From Tetrapyrgos nigripes (Eukaryota > Basidiomycota > Agaricomycetes > Agaricales > Campanellaceae): a DNA stretch of 64,000 nucleotides. A program made the position numbers and the translations under genes. The DNA lies in the NCBI GenBank assembly GCA_013368315.1, contig JAACJM010000068.1, positions 248,001 to 312,000 of the forward strand. The letters run 5' to 3'. Shown one piece after another: positions 1-11,315 of the stretch; positions within the stretch are counted from its first letter, which is position 1, and every line of letters begins with the position of its first letter. The notes beneath the pieces were generated by a model. It had not been told where the DNA came from and searched no databases. It saw only the letters and a list, made by a program, of their open reading frames with translations.

Positions 1-331
1 GCTTCCCAGACCAATGAGTTTGGGAGCGTTGCAAGCTATGGGTGCTGGTGGAAGTGGGGTTGGGCTAGGGCTTAGTGGATCGGAGGAAGGCGATATGGTA
101 GCGGTTTCGGAGAGGGAGTTTACGATGCAGCAGGAACAGGCGCAGGCGCAGAGGGATAGAGAGAGGGAACAGGATCCTTATGAGAGTGTGATGGATGTGG
201 TTGGTCCAAAGTTGGTACCGACGACGCCTATCATGAGGTATGCGATCAGGGAAGTGCTGGCCGAGTATGCGGTGCAGGATTCTGGGTCTGATTCCGATTA
301 TGCCAGTTTAACGGATGTGGATGAGTACTAG
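1..331 (+). CDS. C-terminal end of an unidentified protein (5' truncated by window)
   Basis: An open frame runs from base 2 to a TAG at 329-331, and its first in-frame ATG is at 14. The visible tail (about 110 residues) is Gly/Ser-rich, then Gln/Arg/Glu-rich (QAQAQRDREREQDP), and ends in an acidic Ser/Asp segment. There is no catalytic motif, signal peptide or membrane segment. The gene starts upstream of the window, so neither its length nor its function can be judged. The acidic, low-complexity tail would suit a nuclear or cytosolic protein, but that is only an impression. Confidence 0.5.
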   Translation, partial: LPRPMSLGALQAMGAGGSGVGLGLSGSEEGDMVAVSEREFTMQQEQAQAQRDREREQDPYESVMDVVGPKLVPTTPIMRYAIREVLAEYAVQDSGSDSDYASLTDVDEY

Positions 332-695
332 GCGACTTTCGTCTTTACTGAAGAGTAATGGGCATTATCTTTCTTTTTTCTTGTATTGGAAGTTTACAAA
401 CGACTATACATGCCTCTATACGTTTATATTCTTATGTTCTTGCTGGGCTTTTGAATCCAATGCCGCACTCGTTCTCTGGAAGCAGATCTGAAAGTGACCT
501 AATTAGGTATCTTCCCACGGAGTCCGCTTTGTAGCTATGTACTATGGCGCCTACGAATGCTCCCTCCCCCTGCTGAAAAAGATTGCTACTATTACGGCCT
601 AGACTCTCAGCCCCCTCTCATCGCTCGCTCCAGTCCTGACCTCTGGATGCCGCCGCGTCGAAATCCGTGCATCGCGGGTCACCCGCCTCGCCAAG
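332..695. other. Intergenic, no gene seen
   Basis: A 3' flank followed by a pyrimidine-rich stretch before the ATG at 696. No convincing ORF, RNA gene or repeat is seen. Confidence 0.5.
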
Positions 696-1839
696 ATGTA
701 CAAGCCTGTCGTCGCCGCTAACCCCATTGTCCAGGCCGTAGAGCCTTTCTCCACTTCCCTTGGCATCCCCATCTGCAACGCAGATACCCCTCACCTCGAG
801 GGGACTGACGGACTTTTCTTCGCCGACCCCGGGAAGCTCTACCTCCTAACCACTAGACACGTCCTCTTCCACCCTGATAATGAACCCAACGAGCTCTACA
901 AATACCGTGAAGACTCCGGTCAGCCCCGCAGGAAGGTCTTGTTGTTGGGCGAGGCGGCCTTCAAAGATCGTCTCAAGGCTATCGAGTCCGAGACTGGAGG
1001 CAAGCAGATTATTATCGACCAGTTCAATAGGCGGTTGAATGATGCTGACGAGATGGAGAACAAGGAGGACGCTGAGATGGAGCGGGAGATGGTCCTGCCC
1101 CTGTTAGAGCAGGCGAAGAACGCGATCGAAAGCTCCAGAAGTTCCTCACTGATGTCACTAGAGAATGGGAGGACCCGGAGAAGCGTGTCATCGGCCACAT
1201 CGTTCTGTCCCCGCTCATCAGTTTCAACTATGGGGACGACGGCTTCATTGATAATTTGGGCAGTTGTCGAGATCGACTCCTCCATGATCGACAGGTTCAG
1301 CTTCGTTGGCAACGTCATCGACCTCGGAACCTCCATCCCCGTTGATGAACTTACCACTTCCATGTACCCTCGCCTTTCCAACCCGACTTTGTTCAACTAT
1401 CCTGAAAACAGGCTCCTCAAATTCCACGGACTATCTCAGACCAGAAGATGTACAAGCCTGACCCAAAGACCAAAGACCCGAGACCAAGATGACGACCCGG
1501 TCACCATGGTCCTCCAAAATGGCTGCACCTCCAAGCTCACTATCGGCCCCCTGAACACGATCCGCTCTGCCACTCGAGAATACTTCCAGGGCAAGGCCGC
1601 TGCAATATCGAAAGAGGTCGCCGTGCTATCTCGCACCTCGAAGTCAAAACCATTCTCCAAGTGTGGAGATTCTGATCAGCGGTACGGGTCAAGTTGCTGG
1701 AATAATCACTGGCGGCGACGGAATTACTGACAGTCACAGATCCGACCTCACGTACCTTACCTCCATCAACTTCATCCTCAAGCGCTTGAACGAGTATGGT
1801 ATCAATGCTAACATCTTCCTCACCACCACCAATCTTTGA
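696..1839 (+). pseudogene. Decayed trypsin-like (PA-clan-like) protein gene, about 380 codons
   Basis: A 344-codon ORF starts at 696, but the coherent protein switches frame at least five times: frame of 696 to about 1128, shifted 1130-1250, back 1251-1429, shifted 1430-1477, back 1482-1673, and a third frame 1675-1839 ending at TGA 1837-1839. Protein-like motifs sit in whichever frame is coherent: LLTTRHVLF (histidine-like motif), WAVVEID, KCGDS at the expected catalytic serine, then GQVAGIITGGDG and DLTYLTSINFIL. The last frameshift falls directly after GDS, inside what should be GDSG. Fungal trypsin-like proteins of this layout are known as an uncharacterised group; assignment is from motifs only. 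The long ORF survives only because indels compensate pairwise, so its annotated product would be partly nonsense. Confidence 0.7.
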
Positions 1840-2029
1840 ACGCTATCCGCTCTCCATATCTCCAATCCCACTTATTTCATCCTTTTGGAAGTTCAACGCC
1901 TATTCTTCTTTCCATTGTCTTCGTACCCGTTTTTGCGATGTGACTGCACTCCAAATCCTCATCGTTTGACTATCAACTTTACATAACCGAGATTGTAGAA
2001 GGAAAAACTTCCCGTAACTCTGTCACTAC

Positions 2030-2272
2030 CTAGGATACTATATTGACCATCCAAATCACTTGTCCATAGAATAGAGAATCGTCCACAGAGTCAGTCTGTG
2101 TCAAATCATCCCACCAGGTGTGTAGCCTGAAGTACTCTAGGATGCGGTAGTCAGAGTTATCGAATCGAGACTCTAGCATGTCGCAAGCCGCACTCATCAT
2201 GCATTCATGGTAAGGGCATCCCGTACAAAAACATAGACTATGAAGGAAGAGAACACGAGGCGCGAGAGTCAA
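2030..2272 (-). pseudogene. Relic of an F-box protein C-terminus
   Basis: The minus-strand reading contains AACDMLESRFDNSDY and LEYFRLH, almost the same as the C-terminus of the intact F-box gene at 5435-7186 (AACDMLKSRFDNSDY, LEYFRLH). DNA similarity covers roughly 2011-2195 versus 5418-5602 and includes the bases after the stop codon. Nothing upstream of 2195 continues the homology, so this is an isolated duplicated tail rather than a gene. Confidence 0.65.
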
Positions 2273-2642
2273 GATGTCTTAAAGAGAGAAGAATTGCATA
2301 GGTATTAGGTAGAGAGCAAGAGGGAAGTGAGAGGGAACAAAGTACATATACACAAGATATCTGTTCAGTTGAAAGGAAAGACATGTCAGTCTTGTATCAG
2401 TCATAAGGATTGTGTCCGCAACTACACGCCCGCATACCCCGTGCAAAAACGAAACCAACGGCCCCCCATAACTGCAGCATTTCTCATTGAACCATGATCC
2501 CGATAATATCAGTCTCAACGGTACTCCTATCTCACACCTCGAAGATGCTGACGGCATGGTCATCATCTCCCCTCAAACATAGTACATAGTTGACTCTGGG
2601 TTTCCGCGGTGTGTAAGAGCACGTAGCGCGGGACACTCCAGG

Positions 2643-4127
2643 TTACTCCTCCTCCTCCTCCTCCTCCAGTACCCACCACCCTACCGAAAAGCCAAGGTCT
2701 AGTTTGTTTTCGGAAACAAAGGAAAGGATAAACCCCTCAAATTTCTGGTAATCGTCCTTCTCCTTATCGATGAATCTTACATGAATCTTGACATTCTTAA
2801 GGGGTATGACATCTGAAACAGGTTGCTGTACCCTGCTCCTGGAAACGATTGCGGCGTGCATTAGTGGGATGTCGAAGATGAGGGCCCAAGTGGTCTCAAA
2901 TACGAGCTGGGTCAGGTTGGGAACCAGAGGTAGGGTTTGAGTTTCAGCATGGTAAGTAGAATCCCGGAGGAAAGAGTCCGGTATGTAACAGTCGGGGTCT
3001 GAGCTGGAATGTATCTCAAGGTGGAGTTCCTCGAGGTGGGGAGTGAGCCGTAGTAATATAGATAGCTGTGTGCCGACCTCGTCAACGCCAATGTCGAGAC
3101 ATTGTAGAGGAGGGGAGAAGCGTTGAAGGAAGGAAGAAAGGATGAATGCAGTTTCAGAAAGGTCTTGCCCGCTTTCTGCCACACGGAGATTCTTAAGCTT
3201 CGGGCTGACCATGGTGCCAAGTAAATTGGCTAAAACTGGTTGATCAGTCTCAATGATGAGTCTCAACAGCAGGCAACCCTGATTGGTGTCCCCATCTCAA
3301 CATCTGCCAAAGACAAATTACAGAAGGTGACTTGTTCAGCGGTAGAGAGGCACTGTAGGACAGCGGTGACTCCGCCTTGCCCCAGGGCTTGGAAATGTGC
3401 AACTTTGATCTGCTCCCAATGCACTCCCATGATAAGGGGATTAACGATTCGAGAGAGCCTGATCTCTTGGAGTGAGGGTGCGAACATGAGGAGGCCGGAA
3501 AGTTCTGCGAGAAGAACCTCGTAGTTGCATGAGATGCTGAAGTACACAAGTTGTGTGAAGAGAATCGCGGACTTGTGTGAGTGCCAACAAGGTTTTGGGT
3601 GTGTTCAGCAGCATTCTCAATGATCTCTATCTTGACGCGCTCGCTAGTGTGCAGAGAGTGGGCGGGTCATCATCAGTCCGAATTTCCTGAACGATAATAT
3701 CCAGAGGAACATCCCTGGATCGGTGCAATCGGGTTTCAAGACGTTCAATGTTAAAGGGAGAGTGGCAAAGCCGAACTACAATACACCTCCAGAAAAGAGG
3801 CCAATCCAAACAGAGCTGCCTCCAACAACTGCAGACTTGGCTCAGAGTCCATATGGGCATCGTGTATGTATCTTCGCCAGGTTCGACGAGTGCAAAGATT
3901 TCATAGAGGATATCCCCTGGAACGCATCACACAGGATGAAGGACGGTCTTCAGCTGGGCCACCTCGTTCTGGAGGCTTGAGACATTGTGCTGCAGCTCTG
4001 CGAGTCGGAGCTGGGCCTTCGCGAGGGCCTCATGAGAGTTATGTAGTTGGGTTTTCAGCTTGGGGAGCTCGGAGTCCGTAGGGGGATGGTTTGTCGTCAA
4101 CAATTCCGATGCGAGACGTGAAGCCAT
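2643..4127 (-). pseudogene. Dead F-box/LRR-type protein gene
   Basis: The start ATG is at 4125-4127 (MASRLASELL). A coiled-coil lead (AKAQLRLAELQ, SSLQNEVAQL) runs into VPGDILYEIFALV and LSQVCSCWRQLCLDWP, the usual basidiomycete F-box layout, then leucine-rich sequence (SGLLMFAPSLQEIRL, PPLQCLDIGV, LTPHLEELHLE) and an acidic tail of glutamates. Reading is broken by an in-frame TGA at 3927-3929, just before the F-box where an arginine would fit, a frame loss near 3627, further disorder through 3550-3600, and a frameshift near 3265. Apart from these breaks the total length (about 495 codons) suits the family. The gene would have encoded a substrate adaptor of an SCF ubiquitin ligase. Confidence 0.75.
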
Positions 4128-4227
4128 TTACTGATGTATGATGTTAGTATATTTTGGTAGACTCTCACAATTGGAATTACCGTCAAATATGCAAAGTCGC
4201 TGGGTTTGAACGTGGCTGTTGGAGATG

Positions 4228-4480
4228 AAGACTTTGAACTTTGAAAACGAGCACCGCGGACGGCGATGCATATTTGGAGCTTGGAAAAATCTAAACTTAA
4301 ATGACGAATTTTTGCTCGGACCCAGGCATACTCCATATGGAATATCGGCCTTAAATCGGTCCCATATGGAGTAGGCCCGGCGAGCAAAAGATGCTTTCAA
4401 AAATCCGTAATTTAAGTTCGTGTTTTTTAATGCCTCAAATATGGTTCGCCGCCCGCGGTGGAGCTTCCCCAGTCGACCCC
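4228..4480. repeat. Large imperfect inverted repeat (foldback-like)
   Basis: The centre is a near-perfect inverted pair: 4325-4340 (ggcatactccatatgg) against 4362-4377, 15 of 16 positions, with a 21-nt spacer. Similarity continues outward on both sides: aacttaaatgacg at about 4291-4303 against its complement near 4408-4420, then the caccgcggacggcg block near 4250 against the gccgcccgcggtg block near 4448-4460. The arms are thus roughly 110-120 nt with small indels. This is the structure of a foldback or miniature inverted-repeat element. Confidence 0.6.
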
Positions 4481-5143
4481 CTCTGCCCCAATCACGTGAA
4501 TGGTATGTGACTCTTGACGCGCCTCAAAATCCTCGCCTCAATCCTCTTTCACATCTTGCTCACTTTCTACCTCATAGAAAGGTGATCTAACGCTCTAAAA
4601 TCGATTATATATACAATTAATTTAAATACAATTTTTTCAAGATGGCAGAAAGACTGAACGCGCCGAAGCCCTAATATTGGGTAAGTATGAGACTACCGAA
4701 GCCCGTCATTTCCTTCACTCAGGCGGGGCCTCAGGTGAGGATGCAGACCATTTCCGGCAATGACAAAATGCTTTCTTAACTGTAATGTAACGCCTGGGGG
4801 TATGTAGAACGTACTGTACCTGCCATTTGAATCTCATGGCACTGACTGAAATGTCTTTTGAGGCACCTAACCGACCATATCAATAGACACACGGGCTGCT
4901 ACTCATTCATTGAAGTGATTAAAATAGCCGTGAATTAGGATTTGAACAATGAAATTGTTACACAATAACATTTACGAAAAAGTGCATCAAAAGAGGATCG
5001 AAACCTCGTCGAGTAGCCCCGAGTTAAGAGCTTAACCGATAGTCTACAGCGGTGTGAGAGAATTTGCCCACTAGCTTCCTATACTCTCCTGTAGATCACG
5101 TGCAATTCACATGACTGGGGCAGGGGGGTCGACTGGGGAAGCT
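4462..5143. mobile_element. Non-autonomous TIR element, about 0.68 kb
   Basis: Terminal inverted repeats of about 40 nt: 4462-4501 (agcttccccagtcgaccccc...) and 5105-5143, matching at about 37 of 40 positions with one indel. The interior (about 600 nt) has no ORF, is A/T-rich in part, and contains a tRNA-like stretch near 4985-5055. The left TIR overlaps the right arm of the foldback at 4228-4480, so the two inverted-repeat structures are nested or derive from one rearranged element. No target-site duplication could be fixed by eye. The superfamily is not assigned. Confidence 0.6.
4985..5055 (-). other. tRNA-like degenerate sequence
   Basis: On the minus strand there is a D-arm-like segment (GACTATCGGTTAAG), a possible CTCTTAA anticodon loop, and a T-arm-like GAGGTTTCGATCCTC. 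The T loop is offset by one base, the D stem does not pair, and no acceptor stem is visible. It is best read as a tRNA-derived fragment or pseudogene within the TIR element, not a functional tRNA. Confidence 0.3.
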
Positions 5144-5434
5144 TTGAAAACGCGCGTGACCAAACCGACTCGAACGCCCTCCATCCGAACCTGATCCGAA
5201 CTACCTTAGGAGTTGAAGGCTTATCTCTCCAAGCCCGGCTATACAACTGCCATCAACAGATTATGCTGTACAGTGTAGGTATGGATTGTACTCAGGAGCC
5301 GGAAGCTCGACAATTATGCGAGTCGTCGTACATGGATAGTACAAGAGAAGATACACAAGTTAATTGAAACAAATGTAGTATTACAGGCTGAATTCAAGCA
5401 CATCGTAAAAAACTTCTAGGAACTCTATCACTAC

Positions 5435-7186
5435 CTACAAGATACTATACTGACTGCCTGAATCACTAGCAAGTTGATATAGTAGAGTTTTGTCGAGATG
5501 TGTCATATCACTGTCCCACTGGGTGCCATGTAGCCTGAAGTACTCCAGAGTGCTGTAGTCAGAGTTATCGAACCGAGACTTTAGCATGTCGCAAGCCGCA
5601 TCGATGATGGACTGGACCATGCTATAATTGAGATTGATAATGTCTACATGAATCAGGTATTTGGGTATCGTCCAAGGCAAGGACGAAGACGGTGTGAGGG
5701 AGACGTCATCCGGATTTGGTTCGTCATGATGGTCCTGTTTGACGCAGAGATTCTTTAATATGGTGACGAAGGGACAATCTGCATCTTCGACTTCATCTGC
5801 TCCCATTGTAGAATTCAGATGGAGGGTGAAATGCGTGAGGTGAGGTGTCAGCGACAGGATCTTCCCAACGTCATCGATAGTCATGTCAATCCGAGTGAAG
5901 GAGAGTGTTTCGAGACGGCATTTAGAACGAAGCACCATGAGAGTAAATCCACTCCCGTCCCATTCCGTCCAACCGTCGTATTCGGACTTGACAATCAGGG
6001 TGGACAAGGAAGGAAGTGTCATATGGTCAAAGACATCCAACACGTTAGGGTAAAATTCGGGTTCAGGTGAAAGCCAAATCTCCAGATGGGACAGGGAAAG
6101 GAACTGGCGTATGGCGGACCAGTTATCCCTGGTGCGGTATGAAAGAATCCGAAGTTGTTGTAGGCTGGGACAACCCTCCAGGATATGAGCGGAGCTGTCT
6201 TCTAAATGGTGGATCGTAACGGAGGTCAAGCTGTGTAGCGGAAGGTCCAGTCCTCGACACCACGGTATCATGAGTCTGCTGATGGGTGCACCGGACACCC
6301 ATTGGGTAAACTCGGGCCCTGACCATGATTCCATGAGAAGGTCATTGTGCCTTTGCTCCTCTGGTAAGATAATTGAGAGATGCTCAAGGAGCGGAAAGAT
6401 GGTGTATTGGTCGATAAGGTCCAATCGGAAGAATCCGCAGTCAAGGGCGAAAACAACTGACTGCCATCGCCCTGCCTCCTCCAACAAGACAATAAGAAGT
6501 TCCCGGACGAACCGGTCAAACTTGGGGAAATGGCCACCAGAATCGTCTGCAATAGGAGCAAACGCGTGAAAGTTGATAGTCAACGGTGAGGATTTGGAGC
6601 GCATCAGGTATTGGTTCACCAAAGGTAACAAGGAAGGAGCTCGTGTGAGGGTATGAGGCCTCGGATCAACGTAGGTGTCGTAAAGGGTGTCGAAGAAAAA
6701 GGTCATGTCTGCCCAAAAATCCGCCCTGCTGAGACAGACTTTCCTCCAGAAAGAGCACGACTGAGCAACATTGAGGATGGGGAGAGTGACAAAAGCAACC
6801 TGCTTCCTTTGTCGACAATGCCGCTCCAAGATTTCGTGTTCATCCAGCTCAGGTGTATGGGCGCAGAAAGAGAAGGTGTGTTGTAGGATTTCGATGGGTA
6901 GCTTCCTTATCGGAGAGTATAATGCAGGTCTACACTCTTTCACTCGGACCAATGCATTCCTTGCATCCTCCAGAGCACTGAGTGACTGGCGAATCTGGTT
7001 AATTTCTGAATCAAATCGATTGATTTCATCCTGTAGTCCGTCGGTATCTGCGTATCCATCATTTCGTGTTGGCCAGTAAAAGCTCTGTAGCTGCTCCAGC
7101 ACATCGGATAAGAGGTCGCCACAGTGAAATTTGGGAAGGAAAGAGTGATTGCATTGACTACAAAGAGGTATTGCTTCTATCGCCAT
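5435..7186 (-). CDS. F-box/LRR-type protein, single exon, about 583 aa
   Basis: One uninterrupted frame ends at 5435. The first ATG is at 7184-7186 (MAIEAIPLCSQC); the frame extends further upstream only through a non-ATG codon. The N-terminus has a Cys cluster (CSQC...HC) and a predicted helical segment (INRFDSEINQIRQSLSAL). The F-box follows at about residues 100-150 (SPIRKLPIEILQHTFSFC, then LNVAQSCSFWRKVCLS), and the rest is irregular leucine-rich sequence such as LTSVTIHHLE and LTPHLTHFTLHL. Such proteins recruit substrates to SCF E3 ubiquitin ligases through Skp1; the substrate cannot be read from sequence. This is one of only two fully open F-box genes in the window. Its last 60 or so codons are duplicated as a relic at 2030-2195. 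Confidence 0.8.
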   Translation of the reverse strand: MAIEAIPLCSQCNHSFLPKFHCGDLLSDVLEQLQSFYWPTRNDGYADTDGLQDEINRFDSEINQIRQSLSALEDARNALVRVKECRPALYSPIRKLPIEILQHTFSFCAHTPELDEHEILERHCRQRKQVAFVTLPILNVAQSCSFWRKVCLSRADFWADMTFFFDTLYDTYVDPRPHTLTRAPSLLPLVNQYLMRSKSSPLTINFHAFAPIADDSGGHFPKFDRFVRELLIVLLEEAGRWQSVVFALDCGFFRLDLIDQYTIFPLLEHLSIILPEEQRHNDLLMESWSGPEFTQWVSGAPISRLMIPWCRGLDLPLHSLTSVTIHHLEDSSAHILEGCPSLQQLRILSYRTRDNWSAIRQFLSLSHLEIWLSPEPEFYPNVLDVFDHMTLPSLSTLIVKSEYDGWTEWDGSGFTLMVLRSKCRLETLSFTRIDMTIDDVGKILSLTPHLTHFTLHLNSTMGADEVEDADCPFVTILKNLCVKQDHHDEPNPDDVSLTPSSSLPWTIPKYLIHVDIINLNYSMVQSIIDAACDMLKSRFDNSDYSTLEYFRLHGTQWDSDMTHLDKTLLYQLASDSGSQYSIL

Positions 7187-7658
7187 TTTTTGCGCTGTGC
7201 TCTGCAACCAAATAGAATTTTCAGGTCAGAACCGACTGAACAATATGAAAATGCTATGAAGCGCACCAAAACGCCTATATCCCTTTCATGATTTGAGACT
7301 TCCTATGTTGGAGGAGGAAGAGGAGTGGATGTATTACCCGGGCTAGGACCACGACGATACGCCGGCCGGGGGTCTGGGAGGCATCCCAATGTACCTAGTA
7401 AGCTAGTAGTACATCATCGTCCGGGATCGACCACTTCCAGGGAGGACGCAATGCGTTTAAACTGCTGTAGATCCATTGGAGACAGCAATTAAAACTCGGC
7501 AAGCCGCAGCCAAAGTAAACTTCAAGTCTTCAACAACCTAATGATCAACGGCAAAGGGATCCTCATGATTATCAATGTACGCTATGTATACCCCCTCGGC
7601 CTTTAAACAATCTACAAAGATACTATCTGGCTCTCTAATCATTAATCATCCACCAGAC
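7187..7658. other. Intergenic, no gene seen
   Basis: Upstream region of the F-box gene and 3' flank of MCD4. No ORF or repeat of note. Confidence 0.5.
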
Positions 7659-10600
7659 TCAATTCACCTTCACTTTTCTCTCATTCCCAGACCTCCTAAC
7701 AAGCACATTTCGCATTAAAAACTCTCCAACAGCACAAACACCTCCAGACCAAAGTGTTAGGAGATTTGTAATGATGAAGAAGCTTATCGTTTGGCCAATT
7801 TCGAGCCATGAACCTGTTTGTCAAGAGATGATGAGCCAACCGATAAAAAAGTACACGATGACGGGCGACACTCACCAGTATCCCGAACCATGAAGAAAAA
7901 GACTAGAGTCATTCCATCCGTTATTGTCAGAGCCAGTAAAAACAATGAGAACTGCGGTAGTTCTAGAGCATAGGTCAAGGACGCGACAGCGATCGAGAGG
8001 AGAACGTAGGGTGAGATGATTTTGCAGATCTATTTCGAAAACCATACATGAGTACTTTTCCTCCACGCCAAGGAAAAATAAGACTCACCAAAGGAACAGC
8101 CATGAAGAAGGGATTAAAGACAGGGATAAGCCTATACACCGGTGAAAGATAGAACGACGAAATCGATGCGACATTTCCAGTCCCAAAGAAGGCTGCTTGA
8201 ACGAAGAAAAGGAAGAACAGTGCTATACGGAGTGAGGAGAGGGTGAATTGATAGGCAGCTTGTGTGTTGCTGGCGTCCTTCTGAGATTTGCCTGCCCCAT
8301 TCTGACGTTGACTATCCTTTATCCGTCCCAAAGCTCCTTCGACCCTCACCCAAGCCCACATCTCGACAGAGTAACACACAAAGAATAATGCTTCGTCACT
8401 AATAGAGAGGATGATGAATAGTGGGCCCAATCCAAGAGTGTACTGCATAAATCTGGACGTGATAGGATTGGGATGGAACAGCCTTTGATCTCCTTGGTCG
8501 TTGCCTTTCTCGCTTTTTACAACTCGATTGTATCCAGGCGAATGCGGAAGATGGGAGATTGGGGAACCAAAAGCAAGAGCAGGTGAAAGAAGGATGACTA
8601 TCCATCCCAAACTTTGCCAGACTAGCGGTAGACCTTGTTTGGCTTGAAGACTCAGAGCTGAGCCTCGAGTGGCCAACATCATCAAGACTATGAGAAGTAG
8701 CTGAAAAAAAAAAATAAAGCACGCAGAAGACGGTGGTTAGTTCACTGTACACGATAGATTTCCAACCAACTCACCTGAACGCAGAATTGTACCACCAAAG
8801 CTCTCTCTTCCTCTTTACGTCGTTTAGAAAGTTGCCATGTGTACGATCCACCGATTGCAAGCATCAGAAAGCCAGCTGATATTCTGTCCACAGCGGAGCA
8901 CAAAAGAGCACAGCGTCAGCACCGGTCAAAGAAGGCATTGAGACAAAAGAGAACTCACATAACCTCCAATCTCTCCTCCTTATTCACATTTAATAGAGGA
9001 AATACAGCATTGGCGATAGAAGACCCCATCCATAACCATCTAAGCTTTCCCAGCTGCACTGCATCCTTGCTTTTGCTTTTGTTATCTGACGAAGGCCAAA
9101 ATCCCAATGGCCAAACCACACCCATGAGAACGAAACCAAGGGACCAGACGATCCGGTGGGTGTAGCCTATCTGAAAAAATAATAATAAGAATCGGGTCAG
9201 CTGTCGAAAGACGGACTGTACGGCAGTACTCACCACCATGCATCCCAATGCACCCACTTCCAGTCCTGCTACACCCAACACACTCAGCAATAGTGCTCCC
9301 ATCCCCGGTTTATCAGAACCTTTGCCCTCCCTCTTAACCGACGTCAAAATCAAAGGCAAAACTTCACCAACCACCTCTCCCCAAAACCAAACAGGCCAGC
9401 CAATATAAATATAATACGTCCAAGGGGCATGCTCGAGGTAAAACATCGCACAAAATGCCGCAAACACCCCAAATGCAATGAGCTTCGAAATAGTTTTTGT
9501 TTGTGTCAAACTTCCTCCAAACGTCCCACCGAACACTCCAATCCGCAAAGCTGCGTATGTAGCCCAACCCAGATATGCAGCGACGACGATTCCTCTGATC
9601 AAGGTACGGTCGTATGTTTCGACGTATCTTAGGCCTTCTAAGCCTAATTGAATTAGGTTGTATGCTTGTTCCCGAGCGTAGGCGAAGGAACCGGAAGATA
9701 TGGCGTCTTTAATGACAGAGAGATGATGTTGGTGATTAGGTATGGGGATGGGTATAGGTGAAGATGAAGGGGTATCTGTATTATCTTGTGAAGGAGACGA
9801 AGCAGCGGTAGTAATTTCTTCCAAAGGTAAGAAAGGCTTGTAAATGAATTTTTTGGAACGTTTGAGTTCATGTTTGACGCAGTAGTGTTCTAGTATCATC
9901 TACGTGTGCCGTCAGTCCTGCAGACGGATGCGGTACAATTGAAAACTTACCTTGGCATTCACCTCTGCAGCTCTTGCCATTTCTTCATCTGATAAATCTA
10001 AAAATCCTTTCGTAGATGCTTGGATGCCAGGAAGCACGCCTACGGAATTAACGGGCCATTCTAAGCCCAGTAAGGTAGACATGAGTGGAGCGAGGTCGGC
10101 TTGGGATAAGTCTTGTCTATTCCGAACCAAGTCAGTTTACGGTGGGATGACAGACCGAAGGAAAGTAAAACACACCTGTATAGATGACCCAGTTCCCATG
10201 GAGCCGAATACTCGTCATGCGTTGAAGAAGACGGGTCTGGAAGAGGTCCACGAAGACCTTTACCCCAGACAACGACAGGTGTACGAGTATTATCTGGGTC
10301 TGTAATGGGTCAGTCTTCGCAGGACAGAAACATTGGCAGCATAGACTCACGTCCATCCCCATGGTTTCCTATCAAACTCATTCCATGATCAGCCGTGAAA
10401 ACATAGGCTGTTTCTTCCTCCCCATAAAAGTCCTTCATAAGCACCTCTACATCTTTGACTATATCATCGACAACTTGAATATTGCGCATGTACTCTTGTG
10501 AGAATGGCCTGTACGAGTGGCCGGTAGTATCAAGTCCGAGGAGGTGGAGGAAGAATATTGTTTGGGGCTGGTGTAAATCATGGCTGAGTTGGGCTGAATG

Positions 10601-11315
10601 AGGATTGGAGGTGTCTGACGCGTTTCGTAGGAGGGTCCTGAGTTGGTCGAGTACCCAGGTATCCAAAGCAGTCGCATCTGTTTGCAATTGTAAGCTGGAG
10701 ATTGCCTACGCGTAGGAGAGAGGAAGCAAGGCACCTTTTGTGAAATCTTCACCGTCTTCATGATAAGTCCATTCCAAGACTTTCCCTTCCACGGCACCTC
10801 TTGCAAACATGGGTAGGATATCCGGAGATCCGAACGAGTACGTATGGCTGGATTGGTTGAATACAGAATCAAAGTCTACTGGATTGGTTTTCCAGCCCTA
10901 ACATTGAGTTCAGTATATGGTGTTACTGTTGTATGAAGATACGCACCTTGGTCACCGCACTGACATCCTCATACATTCCCGCAATGATTGCTACGTGTCC
11001 TGGCCTGCTTTCTGTTGGTACCCTTGTATGGCTGACACCAAAAGCGCCTCGTTCTTCAACTATGCTTCGCAGATGAGGTGCGACAACTTCCGGAGCGTCG
11101 ACATTTCGAGGGAATCCATTTTTTTCAAAGAGCAAATCTGCACGCAAACCATCCCCAACAATCAAGACTAGACGTTTGGCTGGTGCTTGAGAAGCGAGAC
11201 TGAAACGTTGCATGCCATGGACGACCGGTGAAGTGAAGTAGCAGTCGAAAACAGAGTAAATGAAAGAGATGTGAAAGAGTAGGCCGAGTAAGAGGAGAGT
11301 TTGGTAGTTGCCCAT
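7659..11315 (-). CDS. MCD4: GPI ethanolamine-phosphate transferase 1 (MCD4/PIG-N), 11 exons, about 1018 aa
   Basis: Exons on the minus strand: 10947-11315, 10735-10897, 10351-10677, 10176-10299, 9951-10116, 9234-9899, 8959-9170, 8775-8883, 8089-8700, 7876-8029, 7659-7813. They sum to 3057 nt with all phases in register. The enzyme adds phosphoethanolamine to the first mannose of GPI precursors in the ER membrane. An N-terminal signal-anchor ([20 protein letters not shown]) is followed by the alkaline-phosphatase-fold domain: [14 protein letters not shown] (metal-binding Asp), [16 protein letters not shown] (catalytic Thr region), [13 protein letters not shown], and TADHGMS...NHGDGHPDNTRTP. 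The C-terminal half is hydrophobic with many membrane segments and ends in FFIITNLL and a basic tail. Length is slightly above the yeast protein. All splice sites are GT-AG and no disruption is seen. Confidence 0.95.

Noticed and set aside
920..1396. 158-codon minus-strand ORF
   Set aside because: Shadow of the decayed trypsin-like gene on the plus strand, which carries the recognisable motifs.
2279..2566. 95-codon minus-strand ORF between the F-box relic and the dead F-box gene
   Set aside because: No motif and no continuation of either neighbouring homology.
4985..5055. Functional tRNA gene
   Set aside because: D stem and acceptor stem do not pair and the T loop is shifted; kept only as a tRNA-like fragment.
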